Source of the DNA: Trichobilharzia regenti
Taxonomy: Eukaryota > Platyhelminthes > Trematoda > Strigeidida > Schistosomatidae
Length of the DNA stretch: 64,000 nucleotides
Direction: 5' to 3'
NCBI GenBank assembly: GCA_944472135.2
Contig: OX235270.1
Span: 83,833,168-83,897,167, forward strand
Position numbers and translations under genes: made by a program. How positions within the stretch are numbered: the first letter of the stretch is position 1; each line of letters starts with the position of its first letter. Below are positions 46,131-57,825 of this stretch, one piece after another. The notes beneath the pieces are model-generated. The model made no database searches, was not told where the DNA came from, and worked only from the letters and a program-made list of their open reading frames with translations.

Positions 46131-47131
46131 CTGTTCAATGGCAGTTCCCACTTCACCACAGTTAACAGACATTTATTATTCTCCCTTTCTTTTTGATTTC
46201 TAACAAACTTTGCTTCAAATTGCTGATTCCAGAATGAAGTGAGAAATTACAGAGTGTCTAAAAATTGTACTCGCAGTAGTTTTTTAATCATATAACTGTG
46301 TTGATTGCATTATGCACTCGCTTCGAAATCACACGGAGTATATTAGGAGTGGGCGCTTTAAACGCTAGTTTATTAAGCCAGGAATATATATTACTGAACC
46401 TTATCAAAAACGAGAAGTTACACTAACTTTTTGTTTGATTTGGATCACCGAGTCAATATTTTTTGTCACTTAAGTTATATGGTTTCGAATACACCAGTAA
46501 ACTATAAAACAGACTAAAGTTTGGATCATGTTGGTGAACTTGACACCAAATGACAGAATCACTTGATATAAGAATGAAACTTGTGCACTGTGGTAGCGTA
46601 TAATTCCATTATGGGTAAAATTTATTCTGATAAAGTCTCACTTGTCAAAGCGATGGGATTTCTGTCTCACTGGAAATGGTTTATTATTATTTATGAATCT
46701 GCGTATCCAGTCTACCTTTGTTTTTATCATTGTTTTGCTATTGAAGTGTTTTTCCTTGTTGATTTCATCTTTGCAGTAGTTTCTTTTCTGAGGTAGAAAA
46801 GCCGATTGTTTGCATTGATTAGTCACTAGGAGGTAACCAATGCCATCTGTCTATGGAGTGGCCGAAAATTGAAATCAACATTTCGAGTCAATGACTGCAG
46901 AGGTAGAAGTGTTCATTCCTCAAATCTGGATTTAGATTACATTGTGGCGATAGGCTAAGCTCATTAGATGACTTGTTTAACCTTGAGCCAATTGTCAATC
47001 AATCAGAAAATTCTTTTCTCCTCTCACCTAGCTAAACTTTAATATGGCTAGGAATGTATAAATATGATGTGTTTCTCCTTCATAATAAAGGTCCACAACC
47101 AAGTCCCTTATCTTCTCCCGTTACATATTCA
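46131..47131. other. no gene seen
   Basis: Short ORFs only, no recognised domain. Could contain the unlocated 5' Rab exon. Confidence 0.4.
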
Positions 47132-47321
47132 TTTTTTTTATTTTTTATTTACAGCTTGATTCCACACTTTATTTTTGGTACAAGTATGGAATTTTCAGCA
47201 TGGATATCGGTAGCCCAAATTTTCCAGGCTGACTATAGATATCAGGTGTGGGTAGGCAGGGGATCGAACCTCGGACCATGTGCATGGTCGGCGAGAGTCC
47301 TAACCACTGTACCGCCGACGC
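47132..47321 (-). mobile_element. type-1b SINE
   Basis: Complete minus copy: tail gtggaatcaagctgtaaata, head gtggtacagtggttaggact to GCGTCGG at 47321. Confidence 0.83.
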
Positions 47322-47931
47322 ACACAGTTTGTATTGTCGTCACCAAGCTGTTTCGATGCACTATGAATCGATATTACGTGGTTGGATGCAGTTGGCAGTA
47401 GACCATGTACCAAGGTTTTCTGTTTATCGGTACAGCTCGACAACATGCTTCTAAAAACTGAGAGAGATTTGAAAATAAGCCACAGAGTCAGAGACGCTAC
47501 CACTGCGAGCTATTCCCCTGCACATAATGAAGATATAGGCAATAGAAGCAATCGAACAAAAACGCCTGAGCGAAAATCTGGTTCTCAATAAAGTTGTAAT
47601 GCAATGGGAGAAGACAAGAGATTTCCTTGTGGACCTTTATTATGAAGGAAAAACATTATATTTATATGTTCTTAACCACACTACGGTTTAGCAAGGTCAG
47701 AGGAGAAAAGAGTGTTCCAATTGGCTCAAGGTTAAACGTGTCGTCCAATAAGCTTATTCCATTGCCACAACGTAATCTAAACACTCCTGCCTCTGAAATC
47801 ATCGACTTAAACTGTTGGTTTCAGTTTTTGGCCACTTTCTAGTCATCTGTGCCTGTAAACTACTTATAAATCTTATCAGCAGCACACGCCACAACAGAAC
47901 AAAAAATTTCAACGAACTATAGAGCTATAGT

Positions 47932-48172
47932 GCGTCGGTGGCACAGCGGTTAGAACGCTCGCCGACCATGCACATGGTCCGGGATATGACCCTCGGCTGG
48001 CTCACTTCTTTACCTCGCTATACCAGTATTAAACCTGGTAAAGAGGAAAGGCTAGGCACGAGGCTAGCAGCCCCATCCTGTAAAAATTACACTGCTACAG
48101 AAAGCTCAAGACTTTACCTTGAAGCCCTATGTTCCACTGGGAACATGTAAAAACAAATAAATAAATAAACCT
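47932..48172 (+). mobile_element. type-1a SINE
   Basis: Complete plus copy with head gcgtcggtggcacagcggtt, RTE1-type tail gaagccctatgttccactgg, and an aaataaataaata end. Confidence 0.83.
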
Positions 48173-48736
48173 AAGTGTTGAAGGTTTTATGACTGAATAC
48201 TTGAACAATCGTCACAGGCTATAAACTGTTCTTCAAATGCTATCAGAGTTTTTTTGATGACATCCAAATTACTCTTAACATCTTGACAAGTTTGTACCTT
48301 TGTTTAAAAAGCAAATGCTTTTTATCATAATCTCAAAATTAATACACATTTAGTGTTTGACCATTAGCTTTGAGAATTCATTCCGACACGTCGAATTCAG
48401 TCTGAATTCATTGAAAATGACAAGTCCCATCTATGGGATTTCTCTATAAGTTCGCACTTTAGGCAAAAATCAGGCTAAATTTGACCTGAATAATCAACCT
48501 TAACACTATTCACATGGTATTAAAAAAGATGTGTTTTGGTTTGCAGATAGTGAAAGAGAGAGAGAGGGGGGAAGAAATAGGGATTTTTTAGGTTAATTTT
48601 CTCTTTTTAGTTTCTTTATTTGTGTTTTTGGCGTAAGTAATCGACTTTCTAATAAAGTTTTAAGGAAGGAAAAAGACGGCCATACCTTTAGCTCAATATG
48701 TACATAAAGACTGATTTTATACTTTTTTCTATTCGA

Positions 48737-49062
48737 TTGCATGGAGGATTTAATCATGAGCTGACATCAGTTAGAGTACGACTGGAAAATCTGAGAGTAC
48801 TGGACAGCTGTTTCGTCCTAGTTTGGGACTCTTCATCAGTACGCACCCAACGGGGTTCGCACCCAGAACTTTCTGGTTACAAGGCGAGCCCCTGGGACCC
48901 GATCCAAGGACTAGTCCATGAATTCTAACTCATGCCAATTTACGATATGGCGCAACCATTTCGCAATGTCTTCTTCGATGAGTTACTGCCTCATCTTCAA
49001 CCTGCTGTAACCTACTGGTCACGGCTTCCCACTAGAACCTCACGTTGACTGCCTGAATAGGG
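48737..49062 (-). mobile_element. type-2 SINE, near full length
   Basis: Complete minus copy from tail (gatttaatcatgagctgac) to 5' unit (gtcacggcttcccactagaa). Carries the best type-2 hammerhead in the window and directly abuts the minus type-1a copy at 49064. Confidence 0.75.
48795..48846 (-). ncRNA. hammerhead-like motif in a type-2 SINE
   Basis: Minus strand reads gtaCTGATGA, AGAGTCC, loop CAAACTA, GGAC, GAAAC, AGCTGTC, CAGTAC. Stem II (GTCC/GGAC) and the GAAA and GTC elements are kept. Two extra bases after CTGATGA and loss of two before it show local slippage. Most sister copies read CCGATGA (U4 changed to C), predicted inactive. Confidence 0.65.
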
Positions 49063-49063
49063 C

Positions 49064-49287
49064 CAATGGAACATAGAGGGCTTCAAGCTAGAGCTTTGAA
49101 GTTTCAGTAGCAGTGCTGTTTTATTATTTCGACGGGATGGAGTTGTCAGCCTCATTCCCACCCACTCTTGCCTCTTTAACAGTCGTATAACTGACTTAGT
49201 GAGGTAAAGGAGTGAGTCGACCGGAGATCGAATCACGAACAACGTGTGACGTGGTTGGCGAGCATTTTACTGCCATACCACCGACAC
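49064..49287 (-). mobile_element. type-1a SINE
   Basis: Minus copy; tail ccaatggaacatagagggct (complemented), head truncated by substitutions but ending ccgacac. Confidence 0.75.
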
Positions 49288-50232
49288 ATACTAGTATACA
49301 GGAAAAACTGAGGCATCTTTCTACAGACAAATGAATAGAGATATTCATGGGTAGTAGAAAGTGTACGTTTTCTTAGATAAGGCTTATTAATGAGTCTTCC
49401 GGCACCAAGGAATATAAAAAATCCGTCAGAAAAATCGACGAAACAACTGGCAAACAGTGGAAATTATGTTTATAAATACCACGCTGTCTGACTAGTGACG
49501 CCAAGATGAGACCGATCGATAATTGAGAGGATTATGTATGACGTAACTGTATAATCTACCACAACGGCGCTAGTGTTTTCAGTTCCCGCCGCGTTTTCCA
49601 ATCTTTGAGAATTTAGTTACATTTTGTATTTTCCTACCTTTCTCCACTTTTATTTTCTGTACTTTTTTGAAGCACGCTACTGTATTTAATTTCTTGCTAA
49701 TGTATTCAAACATGCATATGAATATGTGAGATACGGTTGAGTTTTATGCTTGGTTTCCACGATGAGGGAATTCACAGCTCAGGTATTATATCTGCGGGCA
49801 TTGAAAAAACTGAAATTTGAACTGTCTGATGGTCTACTGTGCGTGCTTTCTGTGATAATTCAAAAAAAGTCTCAACCTAATCTAAACCTTTAAAAAAAAC
49901 CTGTTTAATGTAAGAAAGGCATAACAGAAAACATTGTACAATCATACATCGCATTCAAAAGTAATCGGTGATCACAAAGTACGCCAACAGCGTTCACATT
50001 TTGGGCTGTGATCAGGAAAATAAAATCAAACCGACAATTACATTAGAATTATATGATAGTAAGGTAAATCATGGTGAACGATTTTCGGCGCTGACATTTT
50101 TATTTCCTCGCCCAGATTGGAAAAGCGGTGTAACTTAGTTGTTTATCGCCTGAGATATAATATTTAACTGTTGTAACATATTCCATTTCAGATCCGCAAA
50201 CACGGTACATTAATTGTCTTACACTATTAATT
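49288..50232. other. no gene seen
   Basis: Unique AT-rich sequence without recognisable coding signal; 51116-51860 is likewise empty apart from short ORFs. Confidence 0.4.
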
Positions 50233-50426
50233 AATTTATTTTTTTATTTTTGATTACAGCTTGATTCCACACTGTATTTTTGGTACAGGTATGGAATTTT
50301 CAGCATGGATATCGGTAGCCCAAATTTCCCAGGCCGACCATAGATATCAGGTGTGCGTCGGTGTGGGCTCGAACCCCTGACCATGTGCATGGTTGGCGAG
50401 AGTCCTAACCACTGTGCCACCAACGC
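50233..50426 (-). mobile_element. type-1b SINE
   Basis: Minus copy almost identical to those at 47132 and 63420 (ttacagcttgattccacact, ggtgtgggctcgaacccctg). Confidence 0.82.
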
Positions 50427-50769
50427 ACATGTGCTGGCAACTGCTCCCAGCTCTTTGGCTAGCTTACCAACCTCTTTAGTATGATATGACCTCCGGAAAC
50501 AGTCTTTATACTACACACTGGAACACTCAAGCTTGATAACCATGTTGAAGCAAGAAACTCAGTCAACGACTAATACCCTCAATAAATATTAAGCATTCAC
50601 GTATGGTTCTGTAGGAAAAGAATAAATTATTTTCACGCCTCAGAGCGATACAAAACTGGCGATTAACTGTCGACCAACACCTGTAGAAGGCTTATAAGAT
50701 GGCATAGTGAGTACTTAGTAAATTCAAGAGTTATTTCAAAGGGAAACTGTCTAGTTAACAAGCAAGAAA

Positions 50770-51115
50770 CTGCCTGCAGTTCTAGTGATAGGGTAGGGAC
50801 CAGTTGGAAGTGAGAACAAACACTCGTCACAGACGACACTGACTGGTGCTAGTCACGCTAAAATCATGAATTGGAAGAAATTAGAATTCATGAGCTGGCC
50901 ATCGAGCCGGATCCCAGTGGATGAATGACCAACGAGCTTTCCTTCTAACCAGAAGGTCCTCACTTCGAATCCCTATGGGTACATACTGTCGATGAGTCCC
51001 AAGTTCGGACGAAACAGCCTTCCAGTACTAGGTGGTTTCCGATGGTTCTTTGACCGACATCAGTCCTTGGTCAAGCGTGGAACAAATCGAAACCCCAGAA
51101 ACTAACTCTTGAACC
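50770..51115 (+). mobile_element. type-2 SINE, near full length
   Basis: Head tggatgaatgaccaacgagc; hammerhead remnant tgtcgatgagtcccaagttc, ggacgaaacagccttccagt keeps GATGA, stem II and GAAA but has TC for CT in the core. Confidence 0.72.
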
Positions 51116-51866
51116 TTTTTCCTTATGCAAATTTAAAATATCATGAAGTAATGTAACTAAAACTTTACTACTACTAAAAATTTGAAGAAATTTAAGATGA
51201 ATGAATTAAACAAAAAGAGTGAATTTTGTATATTCTTAAATGAATTATCAACTTCACAAGCTGTTGGCAAACAAACAAACGAACAAGCAAGCAAGCAACT
51301 TTTGCTTTGTTGTCTTCCTAGTTTCTGTGTGGAAGAGAAAAGAGCGTTGACTGTAGAAAATAAAGTTATAACCAACCATAAATGTAAGATATGAAGAAAA
51401 GTAAAAAGTAAAGTGACTATTTGCATCAGGCAAACAAATCTTATCTGGTTTAGTTTATTCTTCGACTTGGCAAGAGAGAAAATAACACTCACTGCCTTAT
51501 CTTATTGAGATATTATTGAAAACATCAATTGTTATTTTTCCCTCCCTAAAACCTAATGTACACAATTCAGCTAGTTCAGTTAGTTGGTAAAATCTCCATG
51601 GAAAACTGAATTCGTCATTAAAAAGCGAACAAAAAAGATACAGTTACACATGCACACTATCCTTTGATCTCATCTTAAACTATGTACCTTTTGGTAAATT
51701 TTACAGATTGAATCCATCTAAATATACTCTATTTAAATGTCTCGTAGTTCCCCACGGCATACGGAAGACATTTAGCGCATTGAATTGGGGCGCTGAAATT
51801 CATACCTGATGAATAACTTGCAAAGTCACATAAATGAGAACAAAGTGAACAGTCAATTGATTTTAT

Positions 51867-51938
51867 GTGTCGGCGGTTCAGAGGTAGAACTCTCGTCAAC
51901 CACCCACTGGGTCCATGATTCGATCCCCGGCCGAGGCA
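51867..51938 (+). pseudogene. tRNA-Gly-like pseudogene or SINE head
   Basis: 72 nt resembling tRNA-Gly: D-arm cggcggttcagaggtagaac, B-box-like gattcgatccccgg. The acceptor stem pairs only partly and the T-stem 5' strand and anticodon stem are disrupted, so it is not a working tRNA. A T/A-rich stretch follows. Confidence 0.55.
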
Positions 51939-52189
51939 ATCCTAAGCTTAACTTTTATTTATTTATTTATTAAAAGGCAGAAAAAAATTGGTACAATATG
52001 GCACCAAGAAGGATTCGCCACACAATAAAAATAAAACAACATAGATCAAAAGTAAAAAGTTTAGGTAGAAAACGGAAAAAGAACTTCATCTGGAAGGAAA
52101 ACAGTCATACTTAACAAGTTCAAACAGCATTCTTCAACTATAATCGGGAAGGGAAGAAAGAAGGAAATTGCAACACGTTCGCCAATGAT

Positions 52190-52905
52190 TACGATTCTTC
52201 GCCATATCCGATAACGTTTCGAGCCATCGATTCGAGCTATCTCGCGGACCCTAACCAGGGAGTCGTAACGCACCAATCGATGCTAATCTAGCACAAACAT
52301 CCTTCATCCCACGACGCCACGTCATGGACTGACCACCTCTCCGCCTTTTCTATCCCGTCCTAGGGCTAGCGAACAGAGACAGGTACGGAAGCCTCTGGGA
52401 TGACATTCGCAGCACATGTCCAAGCCACCGGAGCCGGTGTTTCCAGATGGCGACACTCAATGAATGGTGATCTCCACTGTGTTCAAACACACGCCGCCGA
52501 ACCTCAGAATTACTCACGCGATGATGCCATCGAACGCAAGCAATCCTGCGGAGACAGCGATGATCAAACACGCAGAGTCGCAGCACATCCTCAGCTTGGA
52601 GAGGCTAGGTTTCACAGGCACGGAGCAAGACAGCCCGTACCGAAGCATTCTATACCCGATCTTTGACAGGCAGGCTAACGTCGCGACGGCGCCAGAGGTG
52701 GCTGAAGTTGATGTACGCCAACCTGGCCTTCATTATACGGTTGGAAATCTCATCCGTCACCCCTCCGCCAGCACCCACACAACTTCAAGCATTTCACCAG
52801 AAAGAGTGAGTGCAGGTAAAGGCTCCTGCCAGTCCTGTAACAGTACTTTGCACTTAGACGGCGCAAAGTACATACCATACTTGCAGACACTGAAGCCTAA
52901 CTAGG
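52190..52905 (-). pseudogene. RTE3 LINE fragment (third RTE-like lineage)
   Basis: Minus-strand frames give YGMYFAPSKCKVLLQDW, then VFDHRCLRRIACVRWHHRV, SNSEVRRRVFEH and [18 protein letters not shown]. This is the same layout as RTE2, but the residues differ and the base composition is clearly more GC-rich. Frameshifts separate the blocks. I infer a distinct, possibly later-acquired lineage. Confidence 0.75.
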
Positions 52906-53035
52906 CCGGTTAAGAGAGAAGGATGACCGTGCGGCTAGCAATCATGTCGCTTAAGAATATAAAACCACTGCTACGGAGACTTGAAAGCTGCAGCTTGAAG
53001 CCCTATGTTCTACGGATAACGTATAGGAGTGTAGT
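52905..53035 (+). mobile_element. type-1a SINE 3' fragment
   Basis: gagagaaggatgaccgtgcg, gctagcaatc and gaagccctatgttctacgga; the head is replaced by RTE3. Confidence 0.6.
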
Positions 53036-53357
53036 AATAATATTTTTGGAGCTTCCGCTTTGTCAGAAAGTTTGTGTGGATAGCGATTAGACTAAAAGCA
53101 GTTACCGTGACGGTGTAAGATGTTTTCACTACGCTGGGGGTCTATGGGTGAAGTTGTACTCCTGAGAAACAGGGCTGCAGCAAGAATAAGGTGTTTCCTT
53201 CAGATAACCAGTGCACAGGTTATGCTATCTTACCCCTCTAAAGGGGAGTATCAGAAAAGGTCGACTCCAAAAATTGTACATCCCGACTTACCCCAGCAGT
53301 AGGTTCCTGTTACAAACACGACTCTAAAAACCAAATCAAAGATAAAGTGTAAACCCG

Positions 53358-53735
53358 ATGGCCAAAGCAAAACATAGCACCAGTCAGTGAAATCCACAAC
53401 AATTAGTTTAAGCCATGTAGGAAGGTGTAGACTTCCTGGTTGGAGTCCTCGGGACGGGAAAAACCAATGGCTGGAAACAATTGGTGACATGGCTCAAAAT
53501 CGTTATAAATGGCTAGCGCAGATGCATCCACTCCTTGTGACTTATGATTTCAAATAAAACTATATCGTTCTTCGTAATTACTATTTCTTTGTCTCACACC
53601 TCTGTTTACTGTCTCTATTATGCATTTCTACTTTCTTCTCTTGCCTTGTGTGCTACAAGGAGGGAGTGTGGCGACTTGAACTGCCGAACATCGGTGCAAA
53701 GTTCTATATCGAAAGCAGACAGAGAGACAGACATT
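53358..53735 (+). pseudogene. RTE2 LINE 3' fragment
   Basis: Plus-strand RTE2 end: cagtcagtgaaatccacaac, the RLPGW-equivalent block, gatgcatccactccttgtga, then an agacagagagacagac tail. The coding frame is broken. Confidence 0.72.
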
Positions 53736-55804
53736 TCAAACACGTCATGTGTGACTGGCTTACAAGCAATTGTCCCCTGGGCAACATTCATTCTCTTTCC
53801 GTTTCAGGTAGCCCAATAAAAATATCGACTTCCACGGTGTGGGCATCCAAGAAGTAACAACCGTCGACACACCTCAAAACCTCATGCAATTACTTACAGG
53901 ATTTTTGTTTATATCACATACTGATTTGCCGTCTATCTTAACTTATGGTATTATTAATTTAGATGTGCCACTTCATTTTTACTCTGAGATGTCTATGGCA
54001 ATTTCTTACAGAACTCAGAAGTCCGTTTTATTAACTACCTCTAGCACAATAACAATTCATCAAGTTCTTCTGTTCGACGATGCTATGATCACCTGAAAGT
54101 CATCTCCACAACTAATAATGTAACTGTAGGAGAGTAAATCTTATATCTCACACTTGTGGTCTCCATTTTCTAAACTGCTGAGGGTAAGAGCATATTTAGA
54201 AATAATCTATTCTACTGAATGTTCAAAGATTATCTAGGCTGAAAATTCAAGCGCTTGATTAGCTTTAAAAAAAATGAATACTTAACCCGTGAAGAGTGTA
54301 TGCATTCCTGAATTATTTATTTACTCTGTTTTTACCCAGAAGTATCTAGGGCCTATATTAGATAACATCTCGCGTATTTAAGACACATAGGGAGACGTAG
54401 GCTTCCTGGTTGAAGTCATCGGGATACTAAGAACCAATAGTTGGAGACAATTAGTGATATGGTTCAGAATAGTTCTCAATGGCTCAGATGCATTTACTCC
54501 CTGTGATTTGCCATATTCCCTAGATTCCATGTTACTGTTGTTTCTCCGTCAATTTCCTGTCTCCTGTTTTTCTCGCAATTTTTTTCTGTTTTTGTTTACT
54601 CCATGGAGTATAGCAACTTGAACTGTTGCACTTCTATGCAAAGTTCTATGTTGAAGCTCACTCAGTCGGTCATTTACAAGAGTGATAATATTATCAAGAA
54701 ATAAGATGAGTAAACTTTAGAGTAAACCACTACTGAGAGAATCTACAAAATGAAAGAAACTTCATTGAGACAACATCTGGATCAGTAACTCTACAATTCT
54801 AAGTGTTAATGACTTGGAATATTTACACAAGACAATAGATGTAATCATCACTGACAAAAGATATAATCAACTGTTTAACAAAACGAAAATAGTGAGTTTC
54901 GCATAAACACATACATACATCTTTAGAATTGCAACAATCACGGCAAGCCTAAAGTAGTCAATCAGCGATACAAAGTGGCCAGGACTAAATTCACATTGAA
55001 GAGTGCAATGATGCAAAGAAGTTAAACAAAAAAATAAAGAAAAAAAAATTCAAATTAGTGTAACTTTTCTTCAAGTACACCACTTCTCAGAAGAGATTCC
55101 GCTGTAGTGAACTTCAACAAATCTGAACGGCAGATTAAATAAAATCGTCCAGTATGCATTTTTTCTGTCAGCTAAATAAACTGACAATATCAGTTTTGAC
55201 TCCTTTTCAATCTACTCAAACATATACACGTAGTGAACAACAATCATAGAGTATATCTGAGTCCTTTTGTGAGTGTGTGTGTGTGTGTGTTTCAATAATC
55301 AACGCGAAGTATTCTTCTTCCAAAGACTAATTCACTCAGTTTATTATCTTTTTTCTGCACTGTAATACATATACATAAGCGCTTCTTTTATCAGTGAACG
55401 ATAGAGTTATAAAAGGAAAGACAAGTGAGGAAGAGGAAGAGAGGGAGAGAGAGAAAAAATAAATAATGAAAAGCGGTTTAACAGAGTGACTGCTTTTTGA
55501 TTAAGAAAAAATCAATATCTTTGAGGATAGAAACCCAGTCAGTAGAATTGTAAAAGAAGTGAAGTATAGAAATGTCAACTAAGTACTCTATGACATCATC
55601 TATGACACTTCACAACTAAATGGTACTATATATATATATATCCAGGCACGTTAGTGAATTTTTTCAAATTAATTTGCCTGAAGAGCAATTTCTTTCAAAA
55701 ACACCGATAAGAGTACAAAATAAATACTAATAGTATTTCAATAAAATCACTCCACACGACAACTTCTAATAATGATATATCTGTATATATATATATATAT
55801 TCCT
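53736..55804. other. mostly empty apart from an RTE2 end
   Basis: Apart from 54385-54670 I see no gene or repeat family. (GT)n at 55271-55289 and (TA)n near 55627 and 55786. Confidence 0.45.
54385..54670 (+). pseudogene. RTE2 LINE 3' fragment
   Basis: A shorter, more diverged RTE2 3' end. Landmarks are gacgtaggcttcctggttga, ggttcagaatagttctcaat and cttctatgcaaagttctatg. Confidence 0.62.
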
Positions 55805-56036
55805 TTCAGCTCCGAGTGGAACATAGAGCTTTAGGCTTTGAAGTTTAAGTGCCGGTGAGATACTGATTTTACATAGGAGGGTTGCTAGCGCAACGTCCGA
55901 CCCCCACCCCCCACCTCTTTTCCAGCAGCCAGTTAACTAAGCGATGTTTAGGACTGCGTATGCCTGGAATTGGAACCGAATTACCTGCGTGGCTGATGAG
56001 CATTCTACCCCTTGAGAATTACCAATGCACCAACGA
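55805..56036 (-). mobile_element. type-1a SINE, diverged
   Basis: Complemented tail ccgagtggaacatagagctt and body gagggttgctagc; B-box region weak (ggaattggaaccgaatt). Confidence 0.65.
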
Positions 56037-56224
56037 CTTCAATGTAGCCTGCATTTAATTAGCAACAACTGAAAGGCCTACTATACACTATTATCAGTAG
56101 TATCATTCTTCCTTCGCTTGAATTCACTGATGTGATGATAAAGTTTTCACATACCTGATTATGGTGAAATGAATACCATGTTAAAGATAAGCGATGAAGT
56201 GATACTTAGAATGATTACCTACAG

Positions 56225-56475
56225 GATGAAGTCCTCGTGAGAAGTTGTGACCAGTGGGGTCCACCAGACTTAGATTGAGGACAAATGCCACAAATGACAG
56301 TGGTCGGTGCCAGTCGCGCTAAAATCATAAATTGGTAGAAGTTGAAATTTTAATAGGTTGGCACTTGAGTAGGGTCCAATGTGGCTGAATGGTCTATGAG
56401 GTTGTATGTGGAAGGTCGTGGATTCGAACCCAGTAGTGGGTGTGTACTTCTAAAGAGTCCCAAACTAGGACGATA
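56225..56475 (+). mobile_element. type-2 SINE, truncated
   Basis: 5' unit ctcgtgagaagttgtgacca, head tggctgaatggtctatgagg, B-box tggattcgaacccagtagtg; stops inside the hammerhead (gagtcccaaactaggacgat). Confidence 0.7.
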
Positions 56476-57140
56476 GATGGTTTACTCATTTCTTTTTAAA
56501 TCTATCCACAGCCTGCTGCGTTTCTTAGCTGTCCACACGAAGATTCATGAAGTAAATACAATGTATCAACAGGTTTCAGAACGTTCCCTGAGTTTCGGCT
56601 TGTTTAAAATATTCACTACCTTCCAAACTTCCAAATACAAGAATGCAAAGTAACAATGTCAACCTAATGTAAAATCTCGATTTCTGAATTTTAAATCTTA
56701 CAATCCCTTGACGCCTAGTTTGTGTTTCAGTGTAAGTAATTCATCTTTCAGAAGCGACCACTTCGCGATGACTGTCTAAACTTAAGGTACATGTGCTTCC
56801 ACTAGTAACCTTGAATCACAGTTCCTGTACTTGAATCATCATATCTGCGTACAAGACAAGTGATATGAATGGGAGATACCATTCCACTAGTTATTAAGAG
56901 AACGCAAGAATGAGTAACCGTTTAGTCTTTGAGAAATGCACTAAGCTCATTGCTTACATTTAGAATACTACTTGACCAACACTGAACTCATATGTTAGAA
57001 TTTTAATGAAGTATCCAGTGCGTTTATAAAATCTTGTTAATTTAAATAAGTGGGAAGTGTGTGTAGAACAAACAGAGCTATAGTTTGTCTAAACCCATAA
57101 TATTCGTTAACATGTCACTAGAGGAGTACACTTGTACTAT

Positions 57141-57435
57141 TGTGGTGAGAGCAGGCCGTGAGAAAATATGTACAAGGCTGATTTAACAACCAATCACAGC
57201 AAAGTTAACGCGACAAAATATGATTCGCAGATAGAGAACTCTATTTGTCGAGGAATCCCGAAACAACCAATCAGAAGACTGCGTTTGTCTGCCTAACTTC
57301 TGATAAACAACCAATCAGATGACTGCGCTTGTCTACTTGCATAAGCTGTAATAATGTATGTGAAATATATATAAATACGTGTTGATTTTCATAATAAAAC
57401 GATCTGTTGCCTGGCCCTTGTCTTCTGTTGTTACA
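57141..57435 (+). mobile_element. solo LTR of the same LTR family
   Basis: 295 bp, TGTGGTGAGAG...TTGTTACA, flanked by CTAT at 57137-57140 and 57436-57439. Compared with the paired LTRs it lacks about 53 bp between two GGCC-containing stretches near its start and has about 25 bp of other small differences. It keeps three aaccaatca boxes and aataaaa. Formed by LTR-LTR recombination. Confidence 0.88.
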
Positions 57436-57574
57436 CTATAGAAACATAAAATGTCCAAAGTTCGTTAATTCGTTAAAGAATTTATTTCTTTAAAGATACA
57501 TAGTGTTTTTTAATTGCTTGCATGAAGGAGTGAACATGAAAAGTTACTCACGATTTTTATCAGTGGAACGAGTT

Positions 57575-57825
57575 TAATAGATGGTTGGAGGTAATCGACC
57601 AGAGGAAGCCTTCGACCTAGGTTTCGTGCTAGTTGGCACTCATCAGCAACCTTGAAGGAACTCATGCCCCTTCTGAGATTCAAACTCGCATCACCCAGTG
57701 CCGACTGCAATCAGAGACGTTACCACTGAGCTATTCGGACTCGAGATTGACCTCATGTAGGACTGTAATGGATATTTTTGGATTGGACACTAGTAACTAG
57801 TGTGATGTGTCTAGTCCGTACTGGG
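57575..57825 (-). mobile_element. type-3 SINE with intact hammerhead core
   Basis: Minus strand: leader ctagtgtccaatccaaa, tRNA-like head agctcagtggtaacgtctct, B-box gagtttgaatctcag, hammerhead (see 57603-57655), 3' end tacctccaaccatct. Confidence 0.78.
57603..57655 (-). ncRNA. hammerhead ribozyme motif in a type-3 SINE (intact core)
   Basis: On the minus strand: CTGATGA (57646-57640), stem II GTGC/GCAC closing loop CAACTA, GAAA (57625-57622), stem III CCTAGG, and the GTC cleavage triplet ending at 57614. All conserved core bases are present and stem II has four perfect pairs. Stem III is a loop-less palindrome, as in other schistosome hammerheads that work best as dimers. Stem I is altered by a small deletion just upstream. 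Confidence 0.75.

Noticed and set aside
52464..52904. 146-codon plus-strand ORF
   Set aside because: It is the antisense shadow of the RTE3 fragment, whose minus-strand translation shows conserved RT blocks.
55271..55289. (GT)n tract as a regulatory element
   Set aside because: A simple microsatellite like several others here; no supporting signal.
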